In this document: positions 21,333-33,294 of the stretch, one piece after another
Layout of the letters: every line of letters begins with the position of its first letter
Position numbering within the stretch: position 1 is the first letter of the stretch
Assembly: GCF_014633365.1 (NCBI RefSeq)
Contig: NC_068346.1
Location: forward strand, 35,403,191 to 35,467,190
Direction of reading: 5' to 3'
From: Diospyros lotus
Lineage: Eukaryota; Streptophyta; Magnoliopsida; Ericales; Ebenaceae
DNA length: 64,000 bases
Program-made: the position numbers and the translations under genes
The notes under the pieces: generated by a model
Databases searched by the model: none
The model's input: only the letters and a program-made list of their open reading frames with translations
Told to the model about the DNA's origin: nothing

Positions 21333-22855
21333 GGCAGTAGCTTGAGGCAAGAAGCTGGATATTGAACTTGTGGCTTCATTTCATTCCTATTTCTACACCT
21401 CAAGATAACTTGTTTTAGGGTTTTAAGGAAGACCTTGACTACATGAAGGTGACCTCCATGTAAGCTTACACCACCCATCTCGTAAGAAATGTCAAAAAGC
21501 TAGTGGAAGGGCGTTGGCCTATCAGTTATCAAGAGTACAAAATGAGGAAGTGAAAGAGGGGGAATTGATATGTTACCCACATATGCAACCTTATGTTGTC
21601 CGATGCAGACTTTGTCTCCACCCCAACACTCTCCCTTGCTCCGTGTGTTGTCCCACCCTTTTGCAACTCCACCCCCGATGAGGTCTCCGTTGGGCAACAG
21701 ATCAGTCCTCATAAAAGAGGACCTTCAACAATATGTTTCTTTGAATGTCTAAGTAACATGTTTTGTGATTGACTTTTTGTTTTTACTTTGTTAATTTTGG
21801 TAATTATATCTCAATTGACTTAATTAAATATTATTTTATTTAACATATTAGATTAATTTAGAAGACGAGTGTCATTGCTGGTATAACAAGACACCTATCA
21901 TAAAAAAAATTTAAGTGAAACCCAAATGTATGATTTTATTTATTTATTTTCTTATGTGTACATGTAAATCCCATTATATATTTTTTTATGATGGATGGCG
22001 TGCCACATTATTACACATATCTTCTAAATTGATTTTAAGTGTTAGATAAAATTATACCTAATTAAGTCAATTGAGATACAATTGTCAAAATTGAAACGTT
22101 TGGATGAATTTATAAATTCACGAAAATGTTTGAATTTTTTTCTATTTGCCCTTATTTTTAAGGTAAAAGTAAGATTGTATATCAAAATAACTTTTCTTTT
22201 ATTCTTATATAGAGGTAGAAGTTCTGACATTGATGAATTCTAGATAAATTAAATAAAAAAAGAAAAAAAAAATTCATTTTTGCCTAATTTTTAATTTTGA
22301 GACTTAATTCTTAATTTTATTAATTAGGGTATTCAACCCTTTTTTTTATTTAGTTTCAATTTTAAATTATTGTTTATTGTTGTTATATTTAATAATAATT
22401 AATAATGTGATAAGTCATGTTTGATTACTTAGTCAATAAAGTACTATGAACTTGCCAACTATGGAATTGAGAGTATAGAGATGTTAGATCAATCGTTTGA
22501 CGACATGAACTATACTTATCAAATAAAATTATGTAGATTTTGTCACTTCATCAATCAAATCATTTAATCTAATTTGTTAGGTTAATAATTTATGGTAAAA
22601 TATAATAATAATAAACAGTTATCTAAAGTTGAGATTAAATGGTAGATTTTGTCACATCATAAATCAGATCATTAATAATGTTATTTGATGTTATTAGCTA
22701 CCCTACACTAAATGGGGATTAATTAATCAATTAATTTCACAAAGAAGTGTGAATGGAGGTTGTTTTCGTCTTGATGGGGGTAGGATTGGAAGAAGCCTTC
22801 ACTCCACACAACTTCCTACCATACAAAAGGCTTTGTTTAAAATTAAAAATTAAAA
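21333..22855 (+). repeat. R2 repeat (HIPP-promoter derived); no gene
   Basis: Begins with the HIPP upstream region in inverted order (CCTATTTCTACACCTC is the decayed TATA position) and continues as A+T-rich DNA matching 39385-40740. A roughly 200-bp G+C-richer patch at 21480-21700 is absent from the intact gene's flank at 34900. Confidence 0.55.
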
Positions 22856-23726
22856 ATTTTAAATGAAAGTTCATTAGGTCGCAGTGGATAGTAACAGTTT
22901 ATTTTTTATTTTTTTTAAAGTAAAGTTTTAAATAAAATGAGACTTTGTGTAATAGTAAAGTTGTTTGAAAAATCAATTATTGTTTAGAGGTTATTGGTTT
23001 AAATTTTATTAACGTATGTAGCTAATTTTTGTTTTTTGAGTAAGATACATAAAAAATATTTTATAAAATGCTTAATACATAGGTTGTTTTTTCGACAATT
23101 AGTTGAGATACAAAATCTTAATATTTTTTAATATTAGGGATAAAATAATATATTTTTTAATTATTGAGAGAGTACAACAAACCAATCAATTTATTCAAAT
23201 ATTGTTAATTGGTCATTCGCATGATGTGTCACTCACGGTAACAAGGACGTTCATACACGTGCTAATTTTTCGTCACGGTAAAAACTTAAAAAAATAATTT
23301 TTAATAGTTAAGATATCGAATCTTGATGTTTTACACATTAAGGACTACATGTCATATTTTTTAATTGTTAATGGAGTATCGTATGTATTAAGCTTTATAA
23401 AAACACTTTATTAATAGAGTTTCATAATATCGAATCTTTTGAAATAAATGACCGTCTTTGGGAAGGGTCATGTCGTATTTTGTATTCTATAATGAAGTGG
23501 GACATGTTCCTCCTTACATATCTTTGTGGAATGATGTTGAACCTTAATAGGGTAGGATCCAGATAATAGTCCTTGGGTGGTGCTGCACTTTGAATTGTTG
23601 TTATAATGCATTGCATCATGATGTTGGGCCATGGGTTGTATTCATTGAGGGTCATTTTTTGTATGTGTTGGGAGCGTGAACATTGACATGACACAATTGA
23701 CTTATGAGTGTTGATTTGCGTGTGAT
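22856..23726 (+). repeat. R1 repeat partial; no gene
   Basis: Matches 40745-41595 in segment C. Contains a TTAATACATA MITE at 23070-23393. After about 23410 it continues into sequence shared only with 41290-41600. Confidence 0.55.
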
Positions 23727-24546
23727 TATAGGTGTCAAAAGGGCCGGCCCGGCCCGGCCCGGTCCGGCCCGAGTCGGCCCACGGGCTTTTTAAACGGGCC
23801 GGGCCCTTTTATAATTGATAGGGCCCGGCCCGGCCCACGGCCCCCCTACAAAAGGGCCGGGCCGGGCCAGCCCGTGGGCTAGAGGGCCGGGCCGGGCCCT
23901 TAGCCCACAGGGCCTAGTGGGCCGGGCCCGGTGGGCCTGGCCCTTTTTTTTTAAATAATTTTTTTAAAAATAATACATATAATATATACATATATAAATA
24001 TCAAAATAATACATATATAAAAATTAATTTGTTTTTTTAAAATATTTTCTATCTTAATTCTTAAGTTTTAAATATTATTTCATTATTTTATATTTCAAAA
24101 TTCTATATGCCTTATAATTTTTGTTGTGAATTGATATGAAAAATAATGTACATATAAAAAGGAGAATGTTTATTTATAATTTAAATATATAAAAAATTTA
24201 ACTTAAAAATTTTAAATAAATTAATTGATGGTTATTATTTATATATATTGCGAAATTAAATTTTTTAGCATCCAATATCAATAATTACCTAAGAATAACA
24301 AAATTAAAAAAAAAATGAGTAAGGGCCTTACTGGCCCATAAGGGCCTCATGGGCCGCGCCCATAAGGGCCCAACGGGCCACGGCCGGGCCGGGCCGTGGG
24401 CCCAATTTCTTTGGCCCAACCCGGCCCCCCAATGGGGGCCGGGCTCGGCCCGGCCCGTATGAACAGTAACGGGCCGGGCCAAAGCCCGGCCCGTCACGGG
24501 CTGGGCCGGGCGGCCCGCGGGCCGCCCGGCCCTTTTGACACCTCTA
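23727..24546. mobile_element. hAT MITE with CGTGTGAT target duplication
   Basis: 820 bp with ends TATAGGTGTCAAAAGGGCC and GGCCCTTTTGACACCTCTA. A perfect 8-bp duplication CGTGTGAT flanks it (23719-23726, 24547-24554), and the sister segment at 41590 has the empty site. About 200 bp at each end are dense GGCCCGGCC palindromic motifs around an A+T-rich core. ORFs in the G+C-rich ends are compositional artefacts. Confidence 0.9.
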
Positions 24547-24747
24547 CGTGTGATAGACGAGTATATGCATTAGAGCATTCGTGTGTATGATATGCGAGTA
24601 TATGAATAAATTTTTAATAATTTTTTAGAATGCCACTAATCTAATTATCAGTTAAGGCCCCACTAACTCTTGAGCCGGTCCTATTTCCCAATCTTCCGCA
24701 CTTATTTTGCTATTAGAATTGGATCAACTTCCCCAAGAGAGCTTAGT

Positions 24748-25410
24748 CAAAGTTGGAGTTGGTCTTAGGCGAAAAAGTTTGTCAGAACCTTTTCAAGAAT
24801 ATTATTTTTTTATAAAAAAATAAATAATACACCTTTTTATGAGAAAATTATATCATTTTATTAAATAAAAAATAAAAAAATTAAGTTGAACTTCATTGAA
24901 CTACAAAATACGATAATCTCTCAATGTAGTAAATTTTCAACTAAAATATAACATTTGAGAGATCAAAAGAAGCCAAACAATTTACTATAATAAATAAAAA
25001 AATATTAAAAATTGGGAACAAAAAAATTTGAAATGCTGGGATTATTTTAGGGTTGCAATTGAAAGATTTATATTAAAAAATAAATTTACAATCTTAAAGT
25101 CAATCGGATAATCAAGAAGAAACAATAAAAATTGAGAAGAGAAAATTGGAAATAATGGGAAGAGATAACATAAAAATTGAGAAGAGAAAATGGGGAAGAT
25201 AAAACGTTGCAAATTGATTGTTGGACTGGATGTTTGTGAAAATTTGGACTGAAAGTTAAATTTTATTTCGAGCTCAATTTTTTTAAAAAATTATTTATTA
25301 TTAAAAAAAATAATAAAAAATATATAAAATTATAAAATTTTGAGGTCTTCATAAGCAGAGCCTTAGGTGGCCGCTTAGATGACTTCATGCATGGTCGAGC
25401 TAGCTCTACC
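24748..25410 (+). repeat. hAT-like MITE family copy
   Basis: Same family as 1-565, matching 41792-42470 in segment C. Begins CAAAGTTGG and ends near TGGTCGAGCTAGC. Non-coding. Confidence 0.6.
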
Positions 25411-25414
25411 CTCA

Positions 25415-25703
25415 GTGTCTCCTTTTGTTCATCCACAGATACTTCTACAATACCTGTTCAGCATATCCTAATGAAAAGTATTGTTCAGAATCAAATTTGA
25501 ATGAAGATGATAAAGCTGATACCTTCAAGTTTTGTGGCTGCTTTCAGTATCTGAGTCTTGCATTTCTTGCAGGAGATGCTGCCCTTCAACTCTGTTAGCC
25601 GCAATAATATAATTATGCATGCATGGAAACAGACGAACAAGAGATGAAGGAAACTTGAATGAGTGCACCAAAAGGTGAAATATTATTATCGTATTACCTT
25701 CAT
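25415..25703 (-). pseudogene. HIPP gene fragment, splice acceptor lost
   Basis: Exon 1 at 25698-25703, exon 2 at 25523-25598, exon 3 start ending at 25453. The intron 1 acceptor AG is now GG, and exon 2 has substitutions at the first metal cysteine. Head-to-head with the NUP98 fragment at 25725. Confidence 0.75.
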
Positions 25704-25724
25704 GGCAGTTTGAGGCAAGAAGCC

Positions 25725-26285
25725 GGTGAGGCTGCAATTCTGGAAGAACATGTAGGGTGTAGCTGATATTCAGGCATTAATGCGACAGCTCCGGCGTTCT
25801 GACTACTACACAGACATGGAATCCAGGAGCTGGCTGCCAAGGAAAGAGCTGGGCCAGGATTCTGCAGACTTGTGAAGGATCTTGTGGTTTGACGTCATGG
25901 CTATGGCAGCATCAAGTTTCTGGGAGAAACAGATGTGCAGAAGCTTGATCTGGATACCTACATGCACTTTAACGACCGTGAAGTGATTGTCTACATGGAC
26001 AAGAGCAAGAAACATCCAATCGGACAGGGTCTCAACAAGCCTGCAGTGGTCACTCTCCTTAACATCAAATGCATTGACAAAAAGACAGGCAAACAGTACG
26101 TGGATGGACCTAAGGTTGATAAGTACAGAGAGCTTCTAGTGAAGAAAGGAAACAAACAAGGTGTGGAGTTTGTGTCATATGACCCTGTGGAAGGGGAATG
26201 GAAATTCAAGGTCCAGCACTTCAGCAAATACGAGTTTGGAGATGACAGTGAATGGGCAGATGGTTTCTCAACTTTCTTTCTATGA
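25725..26285 (+). pseudogene. NUP98 autoproteolytic domain pseudogene (copy B)
   Basis: Encodes most of the C-terminal autopeptidase domain of NUP98-type nucleoporins: [58 protein letters not shown] and [13 protein letters not shown], with the HFS self-cleavage site retained. In the family the domain cleaves itself to release the pore-targeting part. Here an early insertion, a frameshift before IQELAAKE and a TGA replacing Gly of VVGRHG make it dead. About 180 codons run without an intron. Confidence 0.85.
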
Positions 26286-26489
26286 TTGCTGGTGCAAGTA
26301 GATATCTGTACCTTTTCAGTTCGATTATATTGGAAAACTCGAGTCTTTGTCGTGGCTGCATCCAGTATGGTCTTTTATTCTTTTTCTTTTCTTTGGAATT
26401 GTTTGGATTTGGAGTCCGTACTTGTGAGTACCTTGGAGTCAGTCTCAAACTGCAATTATCCGGCAATATATGGCTTTTGTGAAACCAGT
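26286..26489 (+). other. NUP98 fragment 3' flank
   Basis: Non-coding sequence shared with 43348-43557. It looks like 3' UTR continuation of the NUP98 fragment but shows no poly-A tail. Confidence 0.35.
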
Positions 26490-26859
26490 CAATTACGTAA
26501 TATGCAACAAATAATAGCCACAATAGCGTGGCGGCGGATTTGTTTCCATTGCCACGCTAGATTGTTCCCTTTCCCTTTATTTAATATAAATTCTAGAGAA
26601 TTCTATCAGTTATCTAGAGTTGGAATTTTCTAGAAATATGGAACAAATAATAGCCACAATTGCATTCTTGCTGTCCAAGTTTTTCTAATTTATCTAGAAA
26701 TTCTATTCTGGTTTTTTCTATCAGTTATCACTCCTCCTGGGTGCGCATTTCAGTAACTCCAATCATGTCTCGTAGCTTGAGAACCTAGTCTTCTTGTCCT
26801 TGAACCACAAATCCTTGTGGTTGCTCCACGTAAATTTCTTCTTCGAGATGGTCATTTAA
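26490..26859 (-). mobile_element. copia LTR debris and RT fragment (segment B)
   Basis: About 26490-26740 resembles duplicated parts of the copia LTR at 32869-33294. About 26745-26859 on the minus strand reads LNDHLEEEIYVEQPQGFVVQG, a copia reverse transcriptase block. The coding continues on the far side of the 26860-28535 insertion. Confidence 0.7.
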
Positions 26860-28535
26860 GAGGCTGTTTAACTTAGCGTTTTTTATTAGAGTTTTTAAGT
26901 TAGTTGGCGGTTAATTTAAAAATTGTGTAGTGTTTAAGTTGATAACGAGTTTGGATAAATGTACTTTTAAGCTATTTTTTAATAGTTATATGTTTGGTTT
27001 GTAAAAACTGATAAGTTGTGGAATCTGACAAAAAGACTAAAATAGACATGATGCTAAATAATATAATTAAAAAGCATAAAAATACTATTTTTGATCAAAA
27101 AATTATAAATTAATTTCTAATTAATAAAATACTTACAATTACTGTAATTTAATAAATTATACATAATTATTAAAAAATAATAATACAATACAATTAAACA
27201 TTTCTTCAAAGCCTTGAACAATCCAAGGAATTGGAAGCAAAAGGAGGCGGCAATGGAAGCAGAGGCGGTGATGGCACAATAAGGAGGAGACCCACCAGCG
27301 ACGCCAGATCTGGAGAGGAAGCCCGAAGTCTTGCGGTGGCAGATCTGGAGAAGAAGGAGGCGGCAGGTATAGGTGTCAAAAGGGCCGGCCCGGCCCGGCC
27401 CAGTCCGGCCCGAGTCGGCCCACGGGCTTTTTAAACGGGCCGGGCCGGCCCTTTTACTAAAAGGGCCGGGCCGGGCCCGGGCCCTTTTGTAATTGATAGG
27501 GCCCGGCCCGACCCACGGCCCCCCTACAAAAGGGCCGGGCCGGGCCCGGTGGGCCCGGCCCTTTTTTTTTAAAATAATTTTTTTAAAAATAATACATATA
27601 ATATATACATATATAAATATCAAAATAATACATATATAAAAATTAATTTGTTTTTTTTAAATATTTTCTATCTTAATTCTTAAGTTTTAAATATTATTTC
27701 ATTATTTTATATTTCAAAATTCTATATGCCTTATAATTTTTGTTGTGAATTGATATGAAAAATAATGTACATATAAAAAGGAGAATGTTTATTTATAATT
27801 TAAATATATAAAAAATTTAACTTAAAAATTTTAAATAAATTAACTGATGGTTGTTATTTATATATATTGCGAAATTAAATTTTTTAGCATCCAATATCAA
27901 TAATTACCTAAGAATAACAAAATTAAAAAAAAAAAATGAGTAAGGGCCTTACTGGCCCATAAGGGCCTGATGGGCCCGGCCCATAAGGGCCCAACGGGCC
28001 ACGGGCCGGGCCGTGGGCCCAATTTCTTTAGCCCAGCCCGGCCCCCCAATGGGGGCCGGGCTCGGCCCGGCCCGTATGAACAGTAACGGGCCGGGCCAAA
28101 GCCAGGCTCGTCACGAGCTGGGCCGGGCGGCCCGCGGGCCGCCCGGCCCTTTTGACACCTCTAGCGGCAGGTGATGGCGCGACCCAGATCTGGAATGAGG
28201 CTGCTTGCAGCGGCTCAGCTGGATGAAGGCGACGGTGACGGTGTATGGAAGAGAGGAGACGGTTGTGGCGGCGATTATGGCAGAGCAGAGTTTCGGAGAA
28301 AATGATAGGAGAAGAGAGCTTTGAGGGCATTTTGGTATTTTTCTTGGTCAACGCATTAGCGTTTTTTGGCAAAGCTGGGAGGTACCAGCTTTTGCTAAAC
28401 GCTGTTACAACAGCGTATAAGCGAGGTAACTTTTATGCTTATGATTGATCCCAAACACTTAAGCATCAAATGCTATATAGTTTATCAGCTACAAAATAAC
28501 TTATACGCGGTCAAATCGCTAAGCCAAACAGCCTC
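26860..28535. mobile_element. PIF/Harbinger-like element with nested hAT
   Basis: Inverted ends GAGGCTGTTTAACTTAGCG and CGCTAAGCCAAACAGCCTC, flanked by TAA on both sides (26857-26859, 28536-28538). Segment C has the empty site at about 43910. It interrupts a copia RT reading frame. Without the nested hAT it is about 870 bp. The interior has a G+C-rich patch (27230-27365, 28165-28300) but no transposase. Confidence 0.85.
27368..28163. mobile_element. hAT MITE with GCGGCAGG target duplication
   Basis: Second copy of the 23727-24546 family, 796 bp, same ends (TATAGGTGTCAAAAGG and CCTTTTGACACCTCTA). A perfect 8-bp duplication GCGGCAGG lies at 27360-27367 and 28164-28171. It is nested in the PIF/Harbinger-like element. 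Confidence 0.9.
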
Positions 28536-29153
28536 TAAGAATGCTAACTTCACATCTTGTTGATAGATACGTCACTTTTTATGTGCGACGAGGGCTATCA
28601 ATGCCCTTATAGTGTCAAGTTCTGCTACTAGAGCAAATGTCTTATTGCAATCAGACTCTAAATTATAGCGAGTATCCTTTCGCTACTACCATTGCCTTGT
28701 CCTTTTAAATTGTGCCGTTAGGGTTAAGTTTTATTTTATAGACCTACTTAACTCCTATGACTTCTTTACCTTGAGGAAGATTCGTAGCTCTCATGTGTCA
28801 TTCTCTTTTATCATCTTTATTTCATCTTCCATAGCCTTTATCCATTCTGGTTGTCTTGAAGTTGCTTCGAAGATTTTTGGTTCTATAATCATCAGGTTAC
28901 ATGATTCTTAAATTTCTGCTAGTCTTCTTGTTTTTCTTAGTGATGATTCTAGTGATGAATCAAGGGTTTCCTCTGTTGTTGCTCGATGTGGTGAATTTGC
29001 TTGGTCACCATTGTCCGCTTCTTCATGAGGCTAATCTCATAGTGTTGGAATGCTGGGATTTTTTCTTTCAATTTGCCCAGTCTCCTAATTGTAGTTGGCA
29101 CTTTCGTCAAACTTTACGTCTCGACTGATAATTAGCTTTTTTGTTCTCAAGTT

Positions 29154-29920
29154 TTAGACTCGATAGCCTTTTGATTGAGTGTTATAGTCTAAGAAGATTC
29201 CTTTCTCGATTTTCTCATCAAGTTTATCCATTTTTCCCGTGGAATATGGACGTAGCAAATGCAGCCAAATACTCTTAGGTGCTTTGCTAATGGCTTTTGT
29301 CTGCTCCATGCTTTGACTGTAGTGCTTATGGCTTCTACCCAAAAGGATTTTGAAAGACCTTTCTCCATTAGCATAGATCTTCCCGCCTTCATTACAATTC
29401 TATTTTTTCTTTCTAATACACCATTTTTCTCAATGCATATTCCACTATAATTAAGCTGATGCTCCATTCATTTGTCTTCATAGAACTTGTTGAACTCATT
29501 AGAGGTATACTCTTTTCCTCTACCACTCCTTAGTGTCTTTATGTAGTGAACGCTTTGTTTTTCGACGCGAGCTTTAAATTTCTTGAAAATTTATAGAACT
29601 TGTGATCTTTCTCATAAAATATAGACCCACGTCATTCAAGTGTAGTTATCAATAAATAGAATGAAATGCATGTTTTGTTCATGTGATGGAGTGCACATTG
29701 GACTGCAGACATTTGTATGGACTAGCTCTAGTGGCTCATTAGGTCTCCAAGATTTACCTGATGGAAATGGTTGCCAATGTTCTTTTTCAATTAGGCACCA
29801 TTCACAAACACCATCAATCTCTTTTATAATTGGTAGATGTCTCGTCATATTCTTTTGTTGTTGAATCCTTAATCCATGAAAATGGAAGTGCCCAAATCTT
29901 GTGACATAGTCATGACTCAT
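29154..29920 (-). pseudogene. copia integrase remnant
   Basis: Pre-integrase block (SHDYVTRFGHFHFHGL), zinc-binding CEWC, ELVHTNVCSPM (first catalytic Asp of the usual DVCGP type is Asn) and a C-terminal block GVLERKNRIVMKAGRSML through RVFGCICYVH. Spread over at least three frames and not functional. Confidence 0.75.
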
Positions 29921-30622
29921 CCACTTGCGTTGCCTTCACCACGCTATTTGCATATCTCCATTGAATGGAAAAACTTGATTTTCCCACATTTTGACTTTTG
30001 CAATTATTAGGGATTTATCTTGATTGTTGTAGATTGTACAAAAATTCCCTTCAAAATGTAGAGAGTACCTTTTTTTCATAAATTGACCTACACTTAGTAG
30101 ATTCTAGTCTATACTAGGAACCAAGAGTACTTAATATATTTCTCGCCCTTTTTTGTGTTAGTGCCTTTTTCCAGTTGCCTCCAAAAAATCACCATTTCCA
30201 ATTTTTATTTTTGTCTTCGTTTTATCAAGGTTGCAGAAAATTCTTTCATCTTTTGTCATGTGATTACTGCGGCCACTGTCCAAATACCAAGTATCTAACT
30301 TTTCTTCTATAGCAACTTTGCAAGAGGCATAGAAAAAACTTCCTTCTAGATCATTCTCTTCAGAAAAATTAGCTCAATGACTTTGTTTTAAATGGCAAGA
30401 CTTTTCTTCGTGTCCTAACTTTTCATAATTTCGGCACTGTGGTTTTCCTTTAAACCAAGAGTCCTTCTCCAAGTGACTTTTTCTTTTACAAATTCCACAT
30501 TGAGATTCTTGCCATTATTATCAACTTGTTTTCCTTGACTTCCTCTATTTCTAGAATTTCCTTTAAGTTTTCTCCCATTTTTTTTAAATTTTTGAGACTG
30601 CATATTAACTTTAGATTGAAAG

Positions 30623-31164
30623 TGATGTGGATGAGATGGTTTTAACATTTTATGAAAGATGCAATTTGAGTGATTTTAAAGGCTAATTTCAAGGGAATCA
30701 GGCTGAGGATTCAAAGTCACTAGTTTTGCTAACGAGGTCTGTGGTTTTTCTTTTTTTGGAAAATTTCTTCGTTTAGACCTCGAAATTAGCGTTTTTGTTA
30801 TTTCAGGAAATAATTGATTTGAGAATAACTTCCATTAGGGAGTGAATTTTAATATGCTTTTTGGGGGGATTTTATTTATTTCCATTTAACTTTGATCCCG
30901 TAATGAAAACTCAATCTTGCCTTCTTGGTAAGATTTGGGTTTTAGGGTTTTGGGATGTTTTTTCAATTTCCTAATCGTTGTAGCCTATAAATACTATGTT
31001 TATAGGGGTTGATTTGAAAATTCCAATAAAATTTCTGTTGACATTTTCTCCATAATTCTCTTCAATTTTTTATTATTATTTAGAATCAACGAATCATTGA
31101 TTGAGTCCTATAATCTGGCATTTGTGAGTGAATCAACGGATTTTAGAAGGCTTCCACTACGTCA
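30623..31164 (+). mobile_element. Solo-LTR-like insertion in copia gag (copy B)
   Basis: 542 bp, TGATGTGG...TACGTCA, flanks GAAAG and AAAAG. Same site as 1836-2382 and 46902-47436; the uninterrupted target is at about 32225. Confidence 0.8.
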
Positions 31165-31510
31165 AAAAGGCATTATTCGTGTCAATTTCATAATGTCTTT
31201 CTAATCTTTGTTCATGAGCTTCTAGTGAACCCATTAATTTTGCAACCATTAATTTGTCTATATCTTTAGACTCCTCAATGTCTACAATAACCGGGTCATA
31301 TTTTTCTGTACATGTAATTAGAACTTTTCCAAAAATTTCATCCCCATAAGTTCTGAGTTGATTTACCACTTCATCCACCCTACAGTAATATTATTTTGCA
31401 GTCTCAGAATCTTTCATTTTTAGATTTTCAATTAAACTTCCTTCTCAAAGTTTGAACTTTGCAAGTTCGTACCTTGTCGCTGCCTTTGAACTCCTCCTGC
31501 AACTCATCCC
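31165..31510 (-). pseudogene. copia gag fragment (copy B)
   Basis: Reads MDEVVNQLRTYGDEIFGKVL and on to EAHEQRLERHYEIDTN, then runs into the solo LTR. Nearly identical to 2375-2596 and 47429-47704. Confidence 0.7.
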
Positions 31511-31649
31511 AAGCCGTTTTTGCAGTTTCCTTTTACCTAATTGCATGGTTTTCTTTGTGAATCACAGGGAGATTAGGTAAGGAGTCTTATTTACTGCACA
31601 CATTTCACACTGAATTTACACAACTTGGTATCAATTGCATGACTTTCTG

Positions 31650-32252
31650 TCACAGAATGGCACAAGAAGGACCACCATCGTGGTCGATGGCAATGGCGAC
31701 AAGCTGACATTCTGTGCAATGGCAGTAGGAAGGAAGAGGCTTTGGAGATTTGGGTTTTGGATCTGGTTTCGATGGACCAACACTGATGATCTCTGCTGCC
31801 TTTCCAGTCTTCCTCACTTGCTTTGTCAATTTAACTGCATCAACTTTCCCCGCCACTGTAAGTGTCTCCTTGTCACCATCCACCGATACCTGTTCAATAC
31901 CACGTGGACGAGTCGTGCTACAAATTTTGCAGGAGGCATAGAAAAGACTTCTTTCTAGATCATCCTCTACAGAAAAATTAGCTTGATGACTTTGTTTTAA
32001 ATGGCAAGACTTTTCTTCGTGTCCTAAACTTTTACAATTTTGACACTGATTTTCCTTTAAACCAAGAGTCCTTCTCCAAGTGACTATTTCTTTTACAAAT
32101 TCCACATTGAGAATTCTTTCTGTTATTATCGATTTGTTTTCTTTGACTTCCTCTATTTTTAGAATTTTCTTTAAATTTTCTTCCACTTTCTTTAAATTTC
32201 TGAGACTGCATATTAATTTTAGATTGAAAAGCATTATCTGTGTTAATTTCAT
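31650..32252 (-). pseudogene. Chimeric ORF: copia gag zinc knuckle fused to HIPP exon 3
   Basis: A 200-codon open frame. The first ~115 residues are copia gag, with a zinc knuckle CQNCKSLGHEEKSC and LKQSHQANFSVEDDLE. The rest is complete HIPP exon 3 (31650-31900): VSVDGDKETLTVAGKVDAVKL, Pro/Lys linker and CaaX box CAIL. The join at 31900/31901 coincides with the intron 2/exon 3 boundary of the HIPP gene. The HMA loop with CxxC is absent. Only the N-terminus is out of the usual gag frame. Whether it is translated is unknown; it could simply be two pseudogenes that happen to be in frame. Confidence 0.65.
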
Positions 32253-32859
32253 AACGTATTTCTAATCTTTGTTCATGAGCTTCTAGTAAATCCATTAATT
32301 CTGCAACTGTTAATTTGTCTATATCTTTAGATTCCTCAATGTCTGCATTAATTAGGTCATATTTTTCTGTACAAGTAATTAGAATTTTTTCAAAAATTTT
32401 CTTTTCAGAAGTTTCATCCCCCTAAGTTCTGAGTTGATTTACCACTTCATCAACAGCAGAGTAATATTGTTTTGTTGTTTCAGAATCTTTCATTTTTAGA
32501 TTTTCAAACTTCCCTCTCAAAGTTCGAAGTTTCCCAAGCTGCTTTTGCAGTTTCTACTCCCATGATCCTTGGAAAGTATTCGTCCGTCAAGCTCATTTGT
32601 AAAGCTAGGAAAGCTAGAGAATATTTTTGTTGATTCTCTTTTTGTTCCTTCTTTTGTGTCACAGATAAAGTGGAAATATCATCTAAGTTAGTGTATCCAT
32701 TATTAACGACATTCCACAAATTTTAGGCACAAAAGTATGTTTTCATTTTGATAGATCAAAAATCATAGTTGTCGTCGTTAAAAGTTGAAATTAGAATGGT
32801 TGAACGAAATGCATCGACCATAGTGTAAGCTTATGCCTGATAAATATCAAACGTAATTT
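32253..32859 (-). pseudogene. copia gag N-terminal region (uninterrupted copy)
   Basis: Includes SVTQKKEQKENQQKYSLAFLALQMSL and FPRIMGVETAKAAWET, a UBN2-type gag signature, then RLEIRYEINTDNAF crossing the site where the other copies carry the solo LTR. Frames are broken. Confidence 0.7.
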
Positions 32860-32867
32860 TGATACCA
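32860..32867 (-). other. Primer binding site (tRNA-iMet type)
   Basis: The minus strand reads TGGTATCA directly after the LTR boundary at 32869. Confidence 0.65.
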
Positions 32868-32868
32868 C

Positions 32869-33294
32869 TGATAGTATTTGGTTGAATGGAATGAGTTAAT
32901 TTTGTTAAAGTTGGTTGGAAATGATTTAGTGAATTTTGGAAGGAATAATTTTGAGGAGCTAAAAGAGTGGGACTTAAATGGAAAGACTATGAAAGTTGGG
33001 GGAGGAAAAAACAATTTACAAAAGATGAAGGTTTGACTTTTCAATAACTTGATTTTCTTTAATTGCTTGATACAAAATGCATACACATATAGTTCCTTAC
33101 GCCGTAGTAGATTGTTCCCTTTCCCCTTATTTAATACAAATTTTAGATAATTCTATTGCTTATCTAGAGTTGGAACTTTCTAGAAATATGCAACATATAA
33201 TGGCCACAGTTGCTTTCTTGCTGTCCAAGTTTTTCTAATTTCATCTAGAAATTCTATTCTAGTTTTTTCTAGAAATGTGCAGCATATTTTATCA
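32869..33294 (-). mobile_element. copia 5' LTR, most complete copy
   Basis: About 426 bp with inverted ends TGATA/TATCA, next to a primer binding site. It is the reference for the truncated LTRs at 3062 and 48122 and for LTR debris at 26490 and 43560. Confidence 0.7.

Larger units (their letters stand above)
28539..31525 (-). mobile_element. Ty1/copia remnant, copy B (RT to gag)
   Basis: Minus-strand order from right to left: gag (31157-31510), solo LTR insertion (30623-31164), zinc-knuckle region (30415-30620), protease region, pre-integrase and integrase (29150-29920) and RT N-terminus (28540-28860, with KEVIGVK.VYKIKLNPNGTI). Multiple stops and frameshifts. The 5' end is lost at about 31525. 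Parallel to 43914-47830 in segment C. Confidence 0.8.

Noticed and set aside
24285..24590. Ala/Gly/Pro/Arg-rich ORFs on both strands
   Set aside because: They come from the palindromic GGCCCGG end of the hAT element; both strands are open because of composition.
27117..27623. 168-codon minus-strand ORF
   Set aside because: Crosses the boundary of the hAT and Harbinger-like elements and has no recognisable domain.
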